Part shown: piece by piece, positions 1 to 8,682 of the stretch
Layout: every line of letters starts with the position of its first letter
Position numbering within the stretch: position 1 is the first letter of the stretch
Origin: Pseudoduganella rivuli
Lineage (GTDB): Bacteria > Pseudomonadota > Gammaproteobacteria > Burkholderiales > Burkholderiaceae_D
Assembly: GCF_009674485.1 (NCBI RefSeq)
Contig: NZ_WKJJ01000030.1
Span: 1-64,000 of the forward strand
Length of the DNA: 64,000 nt
Reading direction: 5' to 3'
The notes under the pieces: generated by a model
What the model was told of the DNA's origin: nothing
The model's database searches: none
What the model saw: only the letters and a program-made list of their open reading frames with translations
Translations under genes and position numbers: made by a program

Positions 1-1290
1 GCCCACGGCGCCATGGCGCTGCCGGCGGGCGCCTTGCCGGCAACCCCGGCGCCGACGACCGCGCCCCGGCCCTTCGACGACGACCGCGCCTTGCCGCCGC
101 CACCTGAACGGCTGGTGCTGGTGATCGAAGACGAACCCGCGTTCGCCCGCATCCTGTACGACCTCGCGCACGACATGCGCTACCGCTGCCTGGTGGCCTT
201 TGGCGCGGACGAGGGCGTGCAACTGGCGACGCAATACAAGCCGGACGCGATCCTGCTCGATATCCGCCTGCCGGACCGTTCCGGCCTGTCCGTGCTGCAG
301 CAATTGAAGGACTGCGCGGAAACGCGGCACATTCCCGTCCACGTGGTGTCCGCCGCCGACAACGAGGAAGCCGCCCTGCACATGGGCGCCATCGGCTATG
401 CGCTGAAACCCACCACGCGCGAGCAGCTGGAAGCCGTGTTCCGCAAGCTGGAAGAAAAATTCACGCAAAAGATCAAGCGCCTGCTGCTGGTGGAAGACGA
501 CCAGCGCCAGCGCGACAGCGTGGTGCAGCTGATTGCCGACGACGACATCGACATCACCGCCGTGGAATCCGGCGAAGCGGCGCTGGCGCTGCTGCGCACC
601 ACGATCTTCGATTGCATGATCATCGATTTGAAGTTGCCGGACATGCAGGGCAGGGAACTGTTGCAGCGCATGTCGCAGGAGGAAATCGCATCGTTCCCGC
701 CCGTGATTGTCTACACGGGCCGCAACCTGACGCGGGCCGAGGAAGCGGACCTGCACAAGTACTCGCGCTCCATCATCATCAAGGGCGCCCGTTCGCCGGA
801 GCGCCTGCTCGACGAAGTCACGCTGTTCCTGCACAAGGTGGAATCCCGGTTGTCGAGCGAACGGCAATCCATGCTGAAGACCGTGCGCAGCCGCGACCAG
901 GTGATGGAAGGGCGGCGCATCCTGCTGGTTGACGACGACGTGCGCAATATCTTTGCGCTGACCAGCGCGCTGGAGCAAAAAGGGGCAATCGTGGAAATCG
1001 CCCGCAATGGCGTGGAAGCGCTGGAAAAGCTCGATACTGTGCCGGACATCGACCTGGTGCTGATGGACGTGATGATGCCCGTGATGGATGGCCTGGAAGC
1101 CACGCGCCGCATCCGCAAGGATGCCCGCTTTGCGCGGCTTCCCATCATCGCCATCACGGCCAAGGCCATGAAAGACGACCAGGAACAGTGCCTGGCCGCC
1201 GGCACCAATGACTACCTGGCCAAGCCGATCGACCTGTCGCGCCTGTATTCGCTGCTGCGCGTATGGATGCCTGGTACCGGGCGCTTGTAA
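1..1290 (+). CDS. Hybrid sensor kinase C-terminal part with three receiver domains (5' partial)
   Basis: The frame is open to the left edge, so the gene starts outside the window; only the output end is visible. Three receiver domains follow each other, at about residues 33-145, 153-272 and 301-418 counted from the Met at position 13. Each keeps the phospho-acceptor Asp (about D83 in LLDIRLPD, D205 in IIDLKLPD, D352 in LMDVMMP) and the late Lys (K132, K257, K404), so all three look able to receive phosphate. A Pro/Ala-rich linker precedes the first. Such triple-receiver tails are typical of large hybrid histidine kinases; that a kinase core lies upstream is inferred. cheR starts 9 bases after the stop and cheB overlaps cheR, which suggests one operon that joins multi-step phosphorelay to chemoreceptor methylation. 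Confidence 0.85.
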   Translation, partial: AHGAMALPAGALPATPAPTTAPRPFDDDRALPPPPERLVLVIEDEPAFARILYDLAHDMRYRCLVAFGADEGVQLATQYKPDAILLDIRLPDRSGLSVLQQLKDCAETRHIPVHVVSAADNEEAALHMGAIGYALKPTTREQLEAVFRKLEEKFTQKIKRLLLVEDDQRQRDSVVQLIADDDIDITAVESGEAALALLRTTIFDCMIIDLKLPDMQGRELLQRMSQEEIASFPPVIVYTGRNLTRAEEADLHKYSRSIIIKGARSPERLLDEVTLFLHKVESRLSSERQSMLKTVRSRDQVMEGRRILLVDDDVRNIFALTSALEQKGAIVEIARNGVEALEKLDTVPDIDLVLMDVMMPVMDGLEATRRIRKDARFARLPIIAITAKAMKDDQEQCLAAGTNDYLAKPIDLSRLYSLLRVWMPGTGRL

Positions 1291-1299
1291 GGGAATCTT

Positions 1300-2115
1300 A
1301 TGTCGGACACGGACATTGAACTGTCGATGCTGATGGAAGCGATTTACCAGAAATACAGCTACGACTTCCGTGAATACACGGGCGCCTCGCAAAAGCGCCG
1401 CGTGCTGCAAGCCATGCGCGACATGAATTGCCCCACGGTCTCCGTGCTGCAATCGCGCGTCTTGCACGAACCGGCCGCGTTTTCCCAGTTGCTGCAATTC
1501 TTGACCATCCCCGTGACGGAAATGTTCCGCGACCCGCCATATTACGCGGCGCTGCGCGAACACGTGCTGCCCGTGCTGTCGACGTATCCGTCGCTGAAGG
1601 TGTGGGTGGCTGGCTGCTCGACAGGCGAGGAAGTGTTGTCGCTGGCGATCCTGCTGAAGGAAGAAGGGCTGCTGGAGCGCACCATCATGTACGCCACCGA
1701 CATCAACCCCGCCTCCTTGGAAAAGGCCCGCAAAGGCGTGTTCCCCCTGGAAGCGATGCGGGGCTACACGGCCAATTACCAGGCGGCGGGCGGCCGGCAC
1801 GCGTTTTCCGACTATTACACGGCGGCGTACAACGCAGCGCTGTTCGACCGCTCGCTGTGCGACAACATCACGTATGCCGATCACAGCCTGGCGACCGACG
1901 CCGTGTTCGCGGAAACGCATTTGATCAGTTGCCGCAACGTCCTGATCTACTTCACCAAGGCCTTGCAGGAACGGGCGTTCGGCCTGTTCCACGAATCGTT
2001 GTGCCACCGGGGTTTCCTGGGACTGGGCAGCAAGGAGACCCTTGATTTTTCCCGGTTCCGGTCCCGCTTCGACGATGTGTCGCGGCGCGAGCGCATTTAC
2101 CGGAAGCTGTCATGA
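1300..2115 (+). CDS. cheR: CheR-type chemotaxis protein methyltransferase
   Basis: A 271-residue SAM-dependent methyltransferase that would methylate glutamates on chemoreceptors. The N-terminal helical domain covers roughly residues 1-75 and ends in the FLTIPVTEMFRD segment common to CheR. The SAM-binding loop VAGCSTGEEVLSLA sits at about 103-116, an acidic ATDINP segment at about 132, and the late SCRNVLIYF motif is present. Length matches ordinary CheR without TPR extension. The start has an AGGGA Shine-Dalgarno six bases upstream. It lies between a hybrid kinase and cheB, and a chemoreceptor with a C-terminal docking pentapeptide is encoded close by on the other strand, so local receptor adaptation is the likely role. 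Confidence 0.93.
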   Translation: MSDTDIELSMLMEAIYQKYSYDFREYTGASQKRRVLQAMRDMNCPTVSVLQSRVLHEPAAFSQLLQFLTIPVTEMFRDPPYYAALREHVLPVLSTYPSLKVWVAGCSTGEEVLSLAILLKEEGLLERTIMYATDINPASLEKARKGVFPLEAMRGYTANYQAAGGRHAFSDYYTAAYNAALFDRSLCDNITYADHSLATDAVFAETHLISCRNVLIYFTKALQERAFGLFHESLCHRGFLGLGSKETLDFSRFRSRFDDVSRRERIYRKLS

Positions 2116-2744
2116 GCACGCCGGCGCCGCTGACGGAGCTGGAAGCTTACCTGGCGGCGTTGCTGCAGGGACGGCATTTCGAGGCGGCCGTGATCGGCGC
2201 GTCCGCCGGCGGCGTGGCGGCGCTGCTGGAGATTTTGCCCGGCTTGCCCCGGGAAGTGCCGGTGCCGGTCGTGGTGGTGGTACACATGCTGCGGGGGCGT
2301 TCCAGCCAGCTGGCGGAATTGTTTGCATCGCGCCTGGCCATACCGGTGCGCGAAGCGGGCGACAAGGAAGACGTGGCGCCGGGCGCCGTGTATTTCGCCC
2401 CGGCCGATTATCATCTGTCGGTTGAAAATGACGCCACGTTCTCGCTCAGCAACGAGCCGCTGCACATCTTTTCCCGCCCCGCGATCGACTTCGCCATGCA
2501 ATCGGCGGCCGATGCGTACGGCCCCAATCTGGTGGGGATCCTGCTGACGGGCGCCAGCCACGACGGGGCGGCGGGACTGGCGGCGATCGGCGCGGCGGGT
2601 GGCTTGACCGTGGTGCAGGATCCGCACGAGGCGCAATCGCCATTGATGCCGGAAGCGGCGATCCGCCTGCGGCAGCCGGACCTGGTGCTGCCGCTGAGGG
2701 ATATCCGTACGCTGCTGGCCAGGCTGGAACGTGGAAATTCGTGA
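2112..2744 (+). CDS. cheB: CheB-type methylesterase domain protein without receiver
   Basis: A 210-residue protein that consists only of the CheB esterase/deamidase domain. The catalytic triad is visible: Ser31 in IGASAGG, His58 in VVVHM and Asp151 in TGASHDGAAGL. Classical CheB carries an N-terminal receiver that controls the esterase; none is present, so control would have to come from another protein, possibly the triple-receiver kinase encoded two genes upstream (inference). The start codon overlaps the cheR stop (ATGA), a sign of translational coupling. The enzyme would remove methyl groups from chemoreceptor glutamates in the cytoplasm. The 3' end of the gene is partly duplicated just downstream. 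Confidence 0.92.
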   Translation: MSTPAPLTELEAYLAALLQGRHFEAAVIGASAGGVAALLEILPGLPREVPVPVVVVVHMLRGRSSQLAELFASRLAIPVREAGDKEDVAPGAVYFAPADYHLSVENDATFSLSNEPLHIFSRPAIDFAMQSAADAYGPNLVGILLTGASHDGAAGLAAIGAAGGLTVVQDPHEAQSPLMPEAAIRLRQPDLVLPLRDIRTLLARLERGNS

Positions 2745-2817
2745 TGCGCTGATTGTTGGCGTCAACGGGCCGCATGCGCTGCTGGCCAGGCCGGAACGCG
2801 GAAATATGTGATGCGCC
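2711..2817 (+). repeat. Degenerate direct duplication of the cheB 3' end
   Basis: The 40 bases at 2711-2750, which span the last codons and stop of cheB, recur with a few substitutions at 2778-2817. Offset is 67 bases. The second copy is non-coding and already diverged, so this looks like an old tandem duplication. Confidence 0.75.
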
Positions 2818-2820
2818 GAG

Positions 2821-2908
2821 TCCGTAGGGCGGATTCTACGAAGCCGCCTGCATGCGTCAACGCGGCGCATGCATGGCGGCTTGCGCTGCGCGCAAACCGC
2901 CCTACGGA
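2821..2908. repeat. Inverted pair of the CCGTAGGGCGG dispersed repeat
   Basis: TCCGTAGGGCGG at 2821-2832 faces its exact reverse complement at 2897-2908. Between them lie further complementary bits (for example GCATGC boxes), so the element could fold as a long cruciform. Single and paired copies of the same core are seen near 47.1, 49.8, 51.1 and 59.0 kb. It sits between the convergent cheB and chemoreceptor genes, where it could also act as a transcription barrier. No protein gene is seen in 2745-2926. Confidence 0.85.
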
Positions 2909-2926
2909 GTTAAGCCGGCTGCATTC

Positions 2927-4615
2927 TTAAAACTCTTCCCACTCATCCTGCTTAGGTTGCGCAGCGGATTTTGGCGCGGCCTTGGCCGCCGTCCGTACGG
3001 GCGCTTTCGGCGCCTTCGGCGCCAATGCGACCGCCCGCGACCGCGCAGGTGCCGGCGCCGGCGCTGCATGCGCCCCTGTCGAGAAGAACCCGACCACCTG
3101 CACCAGCTTGTCCGCCTGTTCCTGCATGCTTTGCGATGCGGCGGCCGCTTCTTCCACCAGCGCGGCATTTTGTTGCGTGGACTGGTCCATCTGCGCGATG
3201 GCCTTGTTGATCTGCTCGATGCCCAGCGTCTGTTCCTGGCTGGCCGACGTGATTTCACCCATGATGTCGGCCACGCGCTGGATGCTGTCGACGATGTCGC
3301 CCATGGTCTGGCCCGCGTCGTTGACGAGGCGCGAGCCGGCATCGACGTTGGCGACGGATGCGTCGATCAATTCCTTGATTTCCTTGGCCGCCGCCGCGGA
3401 GCGCTGCGCCAGCGAGCGCACTTCCGACGCCACCACGGCGAAGCCGCGTCCCTGTTCGCCCGCGCGGGCCGCTTCCACCGCCGCGTTCAGCGCCAGGATA
3501 TTGGTCTGGAACGCAATGCCGTCGATGACGCCGATGATGTCGGCAATCTTGCCGGACGACGTATTGATGGCGCCCATGGTATCGACCACCTGCGCCACGA
3601 TGGCGCCGCCGCGCGACGCCACTTCCGACGCGGAGTGGGCCAGCGTATTGGCCTGGCGCGCATTGTCCGCGTTCTGGCGCACGGTGGACGTCAGCTGTTC
3701 CATCGACGACACGGTCTCTTCCAGCGAGCTGGCTTGCTGCTCGGTGCGCGCCGACAAATCCATGTTGCCCGCCGCGATTTCATGCGACGCCGTGGTGATG
3801 GCGTCCGTGCCGGTGCGCACCTGGCCCACCACGCCCAGCAGCGCATCGTTCATTTTCTTCAGCGCCTGCAGCAGGCGGCCCATTTCATCCTTGCCTTCCG
3901 TATCGATGCGTGACGTCAGGTCGCCGGACGCCACGGTTTCCGCCACGGCCACGGCACGGTTCAGCGGCGTGGTGATGGAGCGGGTGATGAACCAGGCCAC
4001 GCTGATGCCCATCGCCATGGCGATCGTGCCCAGCGCCAGCTGCATGATGCGGGAATTGCTGTAGACCTCCTGTACGTCCGCACCCGCTTCATCCATCAAT
4101 CTGGTTTCGTGCGTGAACACGTCGTTCAGCGCAGCCAGCGCCTTGGCCTGCACCGGGCCGGTTTCCTTCAGCAGGTAGTCGACCGCCTCTTCGGCGATGC
4201 CTTCCTTGCGCAGCTTGATCAGCTGGTTGTTCTTTTCCGCGCCGGTCTTCAGCGCGTCATCGACCGCCGCCAGCAGCGCTTTTTCCTTGTCGTCCGTCAT
4301 TAGCGCGGCCAGCTTGTCGCGCGAATCCTTGTAGCGCTTGCGGGCGTCATCGACCTTGGCCAGTTCCGCATTGATCAGCTCCGGCGTCGAGACCACCGTC
4401 ATCGTGGTCAACGCCAGCGTAATGGTGCGAACATCGCCGACCATGCTCCGTACGGCCGCCATCTTGACGCTTTTGTCGTTCAGGATGTCCTGCGTGCGGC
4501 TGCCGATGCGCGACATCGATGCCAATCCCAGCAGCATCATGGCTGTCAGCAACGTCAATACCACGCCAAATCCAACGCCCAGGCGCACCCCTATCTTCAA
4601 ATTCGCAAGCGACAT
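2927..4615 (-). CDS. Methyl-accepting chemotaxis protein
   Basis: A 562-residue inner-membrane chemoreceptor. I place the start at the ATG at 4615 because GGGGGAG lies just upstream and the product then opens with a short basic stretch and a membrane helix (about residues 11-32). A periplasmic four-helix-bundle type region follows to about 185, then a second membrane helix, a HAMP segment, and the signalling domain with the hairpin tip around the GIAFQTNILALNAAVEAARAG type sequence. After a Pro/Ala/Lys-rich linker the protein ends in EWEEF, which fits the x-W-x-x-F pentapeptide that tethers CheR and CheB in other bacteria. cheR and cheB lie next to it on the opposite strand. Ligand unknown. 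Confidence 0.93.
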   Translation of the reverse strand: MSLANLKIGVRLGVGFGVVLTLLTAMMLLGLASMSRIGSRTQDILNDKSVKMAAVRSMVGDVRTITLALTTMTVVSTPELINAELAKVDDARKRYKDSRDKLAALMTDDKEKALLAAVDDALKTGAEKNNQLIKLRKEGIAEEAVDYLLKETGPVQAKALAALNDVFTHETRLMDEAGADVQEVYSNSRIMQLALGTIAMAMGISVAWFITRSITTPLNRAVAVAETVASGDLTSRIDTEGKDEMGRLLQALKKMNDALLGVVGQVRTGTDAITTASHEIAAGNMDLSARTEQQASSLEETVSSMEQLTSTVRQNADNARQANTLAHSASEVASRGGAIVAQVVDTMGAINTSSGKIADIIGVIDGIAFQTNILALNAAVEAARAGEQGRGFAVVASEVRSLAQRSAAAAKEIKELIDASVANVDAGSRLVNDAGQTMGDIVDSIQRVADIMGEITSASQEQTLGIEQINKAIAQMDQSTQQNAALVEEAAAASQSMQEQADKLVQVVGFFSTGAHAAPAPAPARSRAVALAPKAPKAPVRTAAKAAPKSAAQPKQDEWEEF

Positions 4616-4776
4616 GACTCCCCCGTGTAGTAATTTCCAGAAGAATGTCACATCCTGGCCCGGGTGTCTTCCCGCCACGGACAGGGACGCGGGCTGGTTG
4701 TCGCCATGCAACAACGGTAACGGGCGATCCTTCACAGCAGCAGTAAAATCCATGTACGGGGACCTGGAAATACGGT

Positions 4777-5235
4777 ATGCAACGCGATATAGAAAAACGC
4801 GAATGGCTGTTGCGCCGCAATTGTTCGCTGACACCGCGCCAGACGGTGACAGCGTATGCGGCGCTGTGCGCGTTGTCGCTGGGTGTGGCCCTGGTGTTCC
4901 TGCTACAGGGCGTGTGGCAAGTGCTGGTGTTCACGGCCATCGAGCTGGCCGCCGTCACCACCGCCTTCATCCTGTACGCGCGCCACGCGTCCGACTATGA
5001 ACACATCGTGCTGACCGCCGGCTGCCTGCTCGTGGAGCGGGTGTCGGCGGGACGCGCGTCGCAGACCGTGCTGGAACCGTACTTTACGCGCGTCGCCAAG
5101 CCGGATTCGCCCCGCAGCCTGGTGTTGCTGGAAGCGAAGGGTACGTCACTGGAAGTGGGCGTGTACGCGCCGGATGCGCAGCGGCGGCGCCTGGCGCAGG
5201 AATTGCAGGATGCGCTGCTGGATCAGAAGCGGTAG
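4777..5235 (+). CDS. DUF2244 family integral membrane protein
   Basis: A 152-residue protein with the DUF2244 layout: a basic N-terminus, two adjacent membrane helices (about 27-46 and 49-70) with the G-x-W-x-V-L-x-F-x-x-I-E core, then YARHA-x-D-x-E and a cytoplasmic beta-rich domain. The family is often found near cytochrome oxidase genes, but its biochemical role is not established to my knowledge. Here it stands alone, divergent from the chemoreceptor gene, and its last 13 bases overlap the end of ompW on the other strand. Confidence 0.8.
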   Translation: MQRDIEKREWLLRRNCSLTPRQTVTAYAALCALSLGVALVFLLQGVWQVLVFTAIELAAVTTAFILYARHASDYEHIVLTAGCLLVERVSAGRASQTVLEPYFTRVAKPDSPRSLVLLEAKGTSLEVGVYAPDAQRRRLAQELQDALLDQKR

Positions 5236-5849
5236 CCGACTCCAACGCCAAACAGGACCGGGTCGACCTTGACACGGCTGGCTTTCGCTCCGCCGATCAG
5301 CACGTCGCTGCGGAGGCGCAGTTTTTTCACGTCAAAGTTCAGCGACCAGCGGTTGTCGAGCCGCACGTCGGCGCCTGCCTGCAATGCCAGGCCGATGCTG
5401 TCGTGTTCCAGGCTGGCGCCGCCATTCAACAGATTGTTTTTGGAGAAGGTGGTCCAGTTGACGCCAGCACCCACGTATGGGCTGACGGTTTGGCCCGGCA
5501 TGAAATGGTATTGCGCCAGCAACGTGGGCGGCAAATGGCGGAACGTGCCGATGTCCTTGCGGTCCAGATACACGGTGTGCTTTTGCGGATAGGTCAGCAC
5601 AAGTTCCGCCGCCACATTCGGCGTGAAGAAATACGAGATATCCACTTCCGGGATGGTCTTGCTGCTGACGGCGATGCGGTCGGATGCGCCGGCGCCGCCG
5701 ACAGGATCGGAATGGTCGGCCGGATTGATATGCACGGCGCGCGCACGGACCAGCAGGGAGCCGCTACCGGCGGCATAATCGGCGGCATACGCGCTGCCTG
5801 CGCACAGGCTGAAAAGAGAGGCCAGGATGGCGGCGATGGTGACTTTCAT
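5223..5849 (-). CDS. ompW: OmpW family outer membrane protein
   Basis: A 208-residue eight-stranded beta-barrel protein with a clear Sec signal peptide (hydrophobic core then GSAYA|AD). The OmpW hallmarks are present: early LLVRARAVHINP, the ISYFFTPNVAAELVLTYPQ stretch, YHFMPGQTVSPYVGAGVNWTTF and a C-terminal aromatic strand ending in YRF. Two in-frame ATGs exist; the one at 5849 has GAAGGA at a better distance than the one at 5855. OmpW proteins form small hydrophobic channels and respond to stress or low oxygen in several proteobacteria. An FNR-type box 65-78 bases upstream fits that. Confidence 0.9.
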   Translation of the reverse strand: MKVTIAAILASLFSLCAGSAYAADYAAGSGSLLVRARAVHINPADHSDPVGGAGASDRIAVSSKTIPEVDISYFFTPNVAAELVLTYPQKHTVYLDRKDIGTFRHLPPTLLAQYHFMPGQTVSPYVGAGVNWTTFSKNNLLNGGASLEHDSIGLALQAGADVRLDNRWSLNFDVKKLRLRSDVLIGGAKASRVKVDPVLFGVGVGYRF

Positions 5850-5913
5850 ACACATTTTCCTTCGTTGCTGTTGAGTTCGAAACAAAGTGTATGAATCCCA
5901 AGCAGTAAAAACT

Positions 5914-5927
5914 TTGATACATGTCAA
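5914..5927 (-). promoter_or_regulatory. FNR/Anr-type box upstream of ompW
   Basis: TTGAT-ACAT-GTCAA at 5914-5927 differs by one base from the FNR/Anr consensus TTGAT-N4-ATCAA. Read toward ompW, a weak -10 (CATACA, 5893-5888) would start transcription near 5881, about 40 bases from the box centre, the normal position for activation by FNR. It could also serve the divergent molybdenum hydroxylase genes. Confidence 0.6.
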
Positions 5928-5991
5928 AAGTTCCAAAACGAAAAGGTGCGGAGTAAGATCGCAGTTCACATCACGCATCGCAGGAGAACGC

Positions 5992-6492
5992 ATGGCCAGG
6001 CTCAACGTCAACGGGGTGGTAAGGGAAATCGATGCGGAGGGTGACACCCCGCTGCTGTGGGCGCTGCGCGAGCAGCTGGGACTGACCGGCACCAAGTATG
6101 GCTGCGGCGTCGCGCAATGCGGCGCGTGCACGGTGCACATCGATGGCGAAGCGACGCGCAGCTGCGTGCTGCCGGTGTCCGCGCTGACGGAAAAGCAGAA
6201 GATCACCACCATCGAGGGCTTGTCGAAAGATGGCAGCCACCCGGTGCAAAAGGCATGGGCCGCGCTGGACGTGCCGCAGTGCGGTTTCTGCCAGTCCGGC
6301 ATGATCATGGCCGCCAGCGCACTGCTGAAGCACAAGCCGAAAGCCACCGACGCGGACATCGATGCCGCCATCACCAATATCTGCCGCTGCGGCACGTATA
6401 ACCGCGTGCGCGCCGCCATCAAGGTGGTGGCCGCCAAGGCCAGTCCGAAGTCGGCCGGCCTGGACATCCAGCACGTGGGAGACAAGGCATGA
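5992..6492 (+). CDS. (2Fe-2S)-binding small subunit of a molybdenum hydroxylase
   Basis: A 166-residue iron-sulfur subunit of the xanthine oxidase family, closest in layout to isoquinoline 1-oxidoreductase alpha subunits. The plant-ferredoxin type cluster is bound by YGCGVAQCGACTVHIDG (about residues 40-56) and the second cluster by CGFCQSGM and CRCGTYNRVRAAI. It would pass electrons from the molybdopterin subunit to an external acceptor. The ATG at 5992 has AGGAG seven bases upstream and removes a non-conserved leader that an upstream ATG would add. The stop overlaps the start of the large subunit (ATGA). Confidence 0.9.
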   Translation: MARLNVNGVVREIDAEGDTPLLWALREQLGLTGTKYGCGVAQCGACTVHIDGEATRSCVLPVSALTEKQKITTIEGLSKDGSHPVQKAWAALDVPQCGFCQSGMIMAASALLKHKPKATDADIDAAITNICRCGTYNRVRAAIKVVAAKASPKSAGLDIQHVGDKA

Positions 6493-8675
6493 ACGCGCCG
6501 TTGCCAGTTTCTACATCACGGCGCGGCTTCCTGAAAATCTCCACCCTGGCGCTGGGCGGCCTGGTGGTGCCATTCGCCATCCCGCTGGATGCGCAGGCGC
6601 AGCAGGCCGGCGAGCAGCCGCCGGAAATCAACGCGTGGGTCGTCGTGAAACCGGACGACACGGTGGTGATCCGCATTGCCCGTTCCGAAATGGGCCAGGG
6701 CACGCTGACCGGCCTGGCGCAACTGGTGGCGGAGGAACTGGATGCCGACTGGGCCAAGGTCACGACGGAATACCCGAGCCCCGGCCGTAACCTGGCGCGC
6801 AAACGCGTGTGGGGCAGCTATTCGACCGGCGGCAGCCGCGGCATCCGCGAATCCAACGAATATGTGCGCAAGGGCGGCGCGGCGGCCCGCATGATGCTGA
6901 TGCAGGCGGCGGCCGACCAGTGGCAGGTGCCGGTGGCGGAATGCCGCGCGGCCAATGGCGCCGTGACCCATGCGGCCTCCGGGCGCAGCGCCACCTATGG
7001 CAAGCTGGCCGAGGCGGCGGGCAAGCTGGCGGTGCCTGCGGACGTCAAACTGAAAGACCCGAAAGACTGGAAGCTGGCCGGCAAGCGCCTGGCGCGGCTC
7101 GATACGGTCGACAAGACCACGGGCGCGCAGGTTTACGGCATGGATTTGAAGCTGCCGAACATGGTCAATGCCGCCATCAAGGATTGCCCGGTATTCGGCG
7201 GCAAGGTCAAAAGTTTTGATGCGGCCGCGATCGCGCAGCGACCCGGCGTGAAAAAAGTCGTGCAGGTGGGCGACAGCGCCGTGGCCGTGGTGGCCGACAC
7301 GTGGTGGCGCGCCCGCAGCGCGCTGGCGGATTTGCCCATCGTGTGGGACGAAGGCCCGAATGCGAAACTGAGCAGCGCCGATATCGCCGCCATGCTGAAA
7401 GAGGGACTGAACGCGCCGGAAGGCGTGGTCGGCAACAGCAATGGCGATGCGCGCGCCGCCATTGCGTCCGCCAGGCGGACCGTGGAAGCCGTGTATTCGT
7501 ATCCGTTCCAGAACCACGCGACGATGGAAGTCATGAACGCCACCGCCGTCTGGACACCGGAGCGCTGCGAAGTGTGGACGCCCACGCAAAACGGCGAAGC
7601 GGCGCTGGCCGCCACGTCGGAAGCGGCGGGTTTGCCGCCCGCCCAATGCGACGTCCATAAACTGCACCTGGGCGGCGGTTTCGGCCGCCGGGGCGCCACG
7701 CACGACTGGGTGCGCCAGGCGGTGCTGATCGCCAGGGAATTGCCCGGCACGCCCGTCAAACTGATCTGGACCCGCGAAGAAGACATGCAGCATGGCCGCT
7801 ACCACCCGGTCACGCAGTGCAAGCTGACGGCGGGGCTGGACGAGCAGGGCAATATCACGGGCCTGCACATGCGCATTTCCGGGCAGTCGATCCTGGCTTC
7901 GCTGGGCGCCACGCTCAAGGATGGCAAGGACCCGGCCGTGTTCCAGGGCTTGAATCCACCGGGGCCGGAAGCATCGATCGGCTACACGTTCCCGAATCTG
8001 CTGGTCGACCACGCGATGCGCAACCCGCCGGTGCCGGCCGGTTTCTGGCGCGGCGTGAACCTGAACCAGAATACGATTTACCTGGAATGCTTCCTCGATG
8101 AAGTGGCCCACGCCACGAAGCAGGACCCGCTGGCGCTGCGCCGCAAGCTGATGGCCAACCATCCGAAGCACCTGGCCGTCTTGAACGCGGTGGCGGAAAA
8201 AGCCGGATGGAACAAGCCGCCGAAGAAGGGCATTTACCGGGGACTGGCGCAGTGCATGGGCTTCGGCAGCTACGTGGCCGCCTGCGCCGAGGTCTCGGTG
8301 AGCAAGGAAGGGCGCCTGAAAATCCACCGCATCATTGCCGCCACCGACCCGGGACACGCCGTCAATCCGCAGCAGATCGAAGCGCAGGTGGAAGGGTCGT
8401 TCGTCTACGGCCTGTCGGCCGCGCTGCATGGCGAATGCACGGTGAAGGATGGCCGCGTCGAACAGACCAACTTCGACACCTACGTGCCATTGCGCATGGA
8501 TGAAATGCCGAAGGTGGAAACCATCGTGATGCCGTCCGGCGGCTTCTGGGGCGGCGTGGGCGAACCGACCATCGCCGTGGCGGCGCCCGCCGTGCTGAAT
8601 GCGATCTTTGCGGCGACGGGCAAGCGGATCCGCGACCTGCCGCTGAAGAATCACAGCCTCAAAGCCAAGGCATAG
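6489..8675 (+). CDS. Molybdopterin-binding large subunit, IorB-like aldehyde/N-heterocycle oxidoreductase
   Basis: A 728-residue catalytic subunit. It begins with a twin-arginine signal (S-RRGFLK then a hydrophobic stretch), so the complex is probably exported folded with its partner. The molybdopterin domain shows HLGGGFGRRG (about residue 396) and the late GGVGEPTIAVAAPAVLNAI segment whose Glu is the usual catalytic base. Members oxidise aldehydes, isoquinoline or nicotinate-type rings; the substrate cannot be read from the sequence. The usual third partner of this family is a c-type cytochrome; here the next gene, seven bases downstream, is a SoxX-like monohaem cytochrome. Confidence 0.88.
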   Translation: MNAPLPVSTSRRGFLKISTLALGGLVVPFAIPLDAQAQQAGEQPPEINAWVVVKPDDTVVIRIARSEMGQGTLTGLAQLVAEELDADWAKVTTEYPSPGRNLARKRVWGSYSTGGSRGIRESNEYVRKGGAAARMMLMQAAADQWQVPVAECRAANGAVTHAASGRSATYGKLAEAAGKLAVPADVKLKDPKDWKLAGKRLARLDTVDKTTGAQVYGMDLKLPNMVNAAIKDCPVFGGKVKSFDAAAIAQRPGVKKVVQVGDSAVAVVADTWWRARSALADLPIVWDEGPNAKLSSADIAAMLKEGLNAPEGVVGNSNGDARAAIASARRTVEAVYSYPFQNHATMEVMNATAVWTPERCEVWTPTQNGEAALAATSEAAGLPPAQCDVHKLHLGGGFGRRGATHDWVRQAVLIARELPGTPVKLIWTREEDMQHGRYHPVTQCKLTAGLDEQGNITGLHMRISGQSILASLGATLKDGKDPAVFQGLNPPGPEASIGYTFPNLLVDHAMRNPPVPAGFWRGVNLNQNTIYLECFLDEVAHATKQDPLALRRKLMANHPKHLAVLNAVAEKAGWNKPPKKGIYRGLAQCMGFGSYVAACAEVSVSKEGRLKIHRIIAATDPGHAVNPQQIEAQVEGSFVYGLSAALHGECTVKDGRVEQTNFDTYVPLRMDEMPKVETIVMPSGGFWGGVGEPTIAVAAPAVLNAIFAATGKRIRDLPLKNHSLKAKA

Positions 8676-8682
8676 CGCAATC

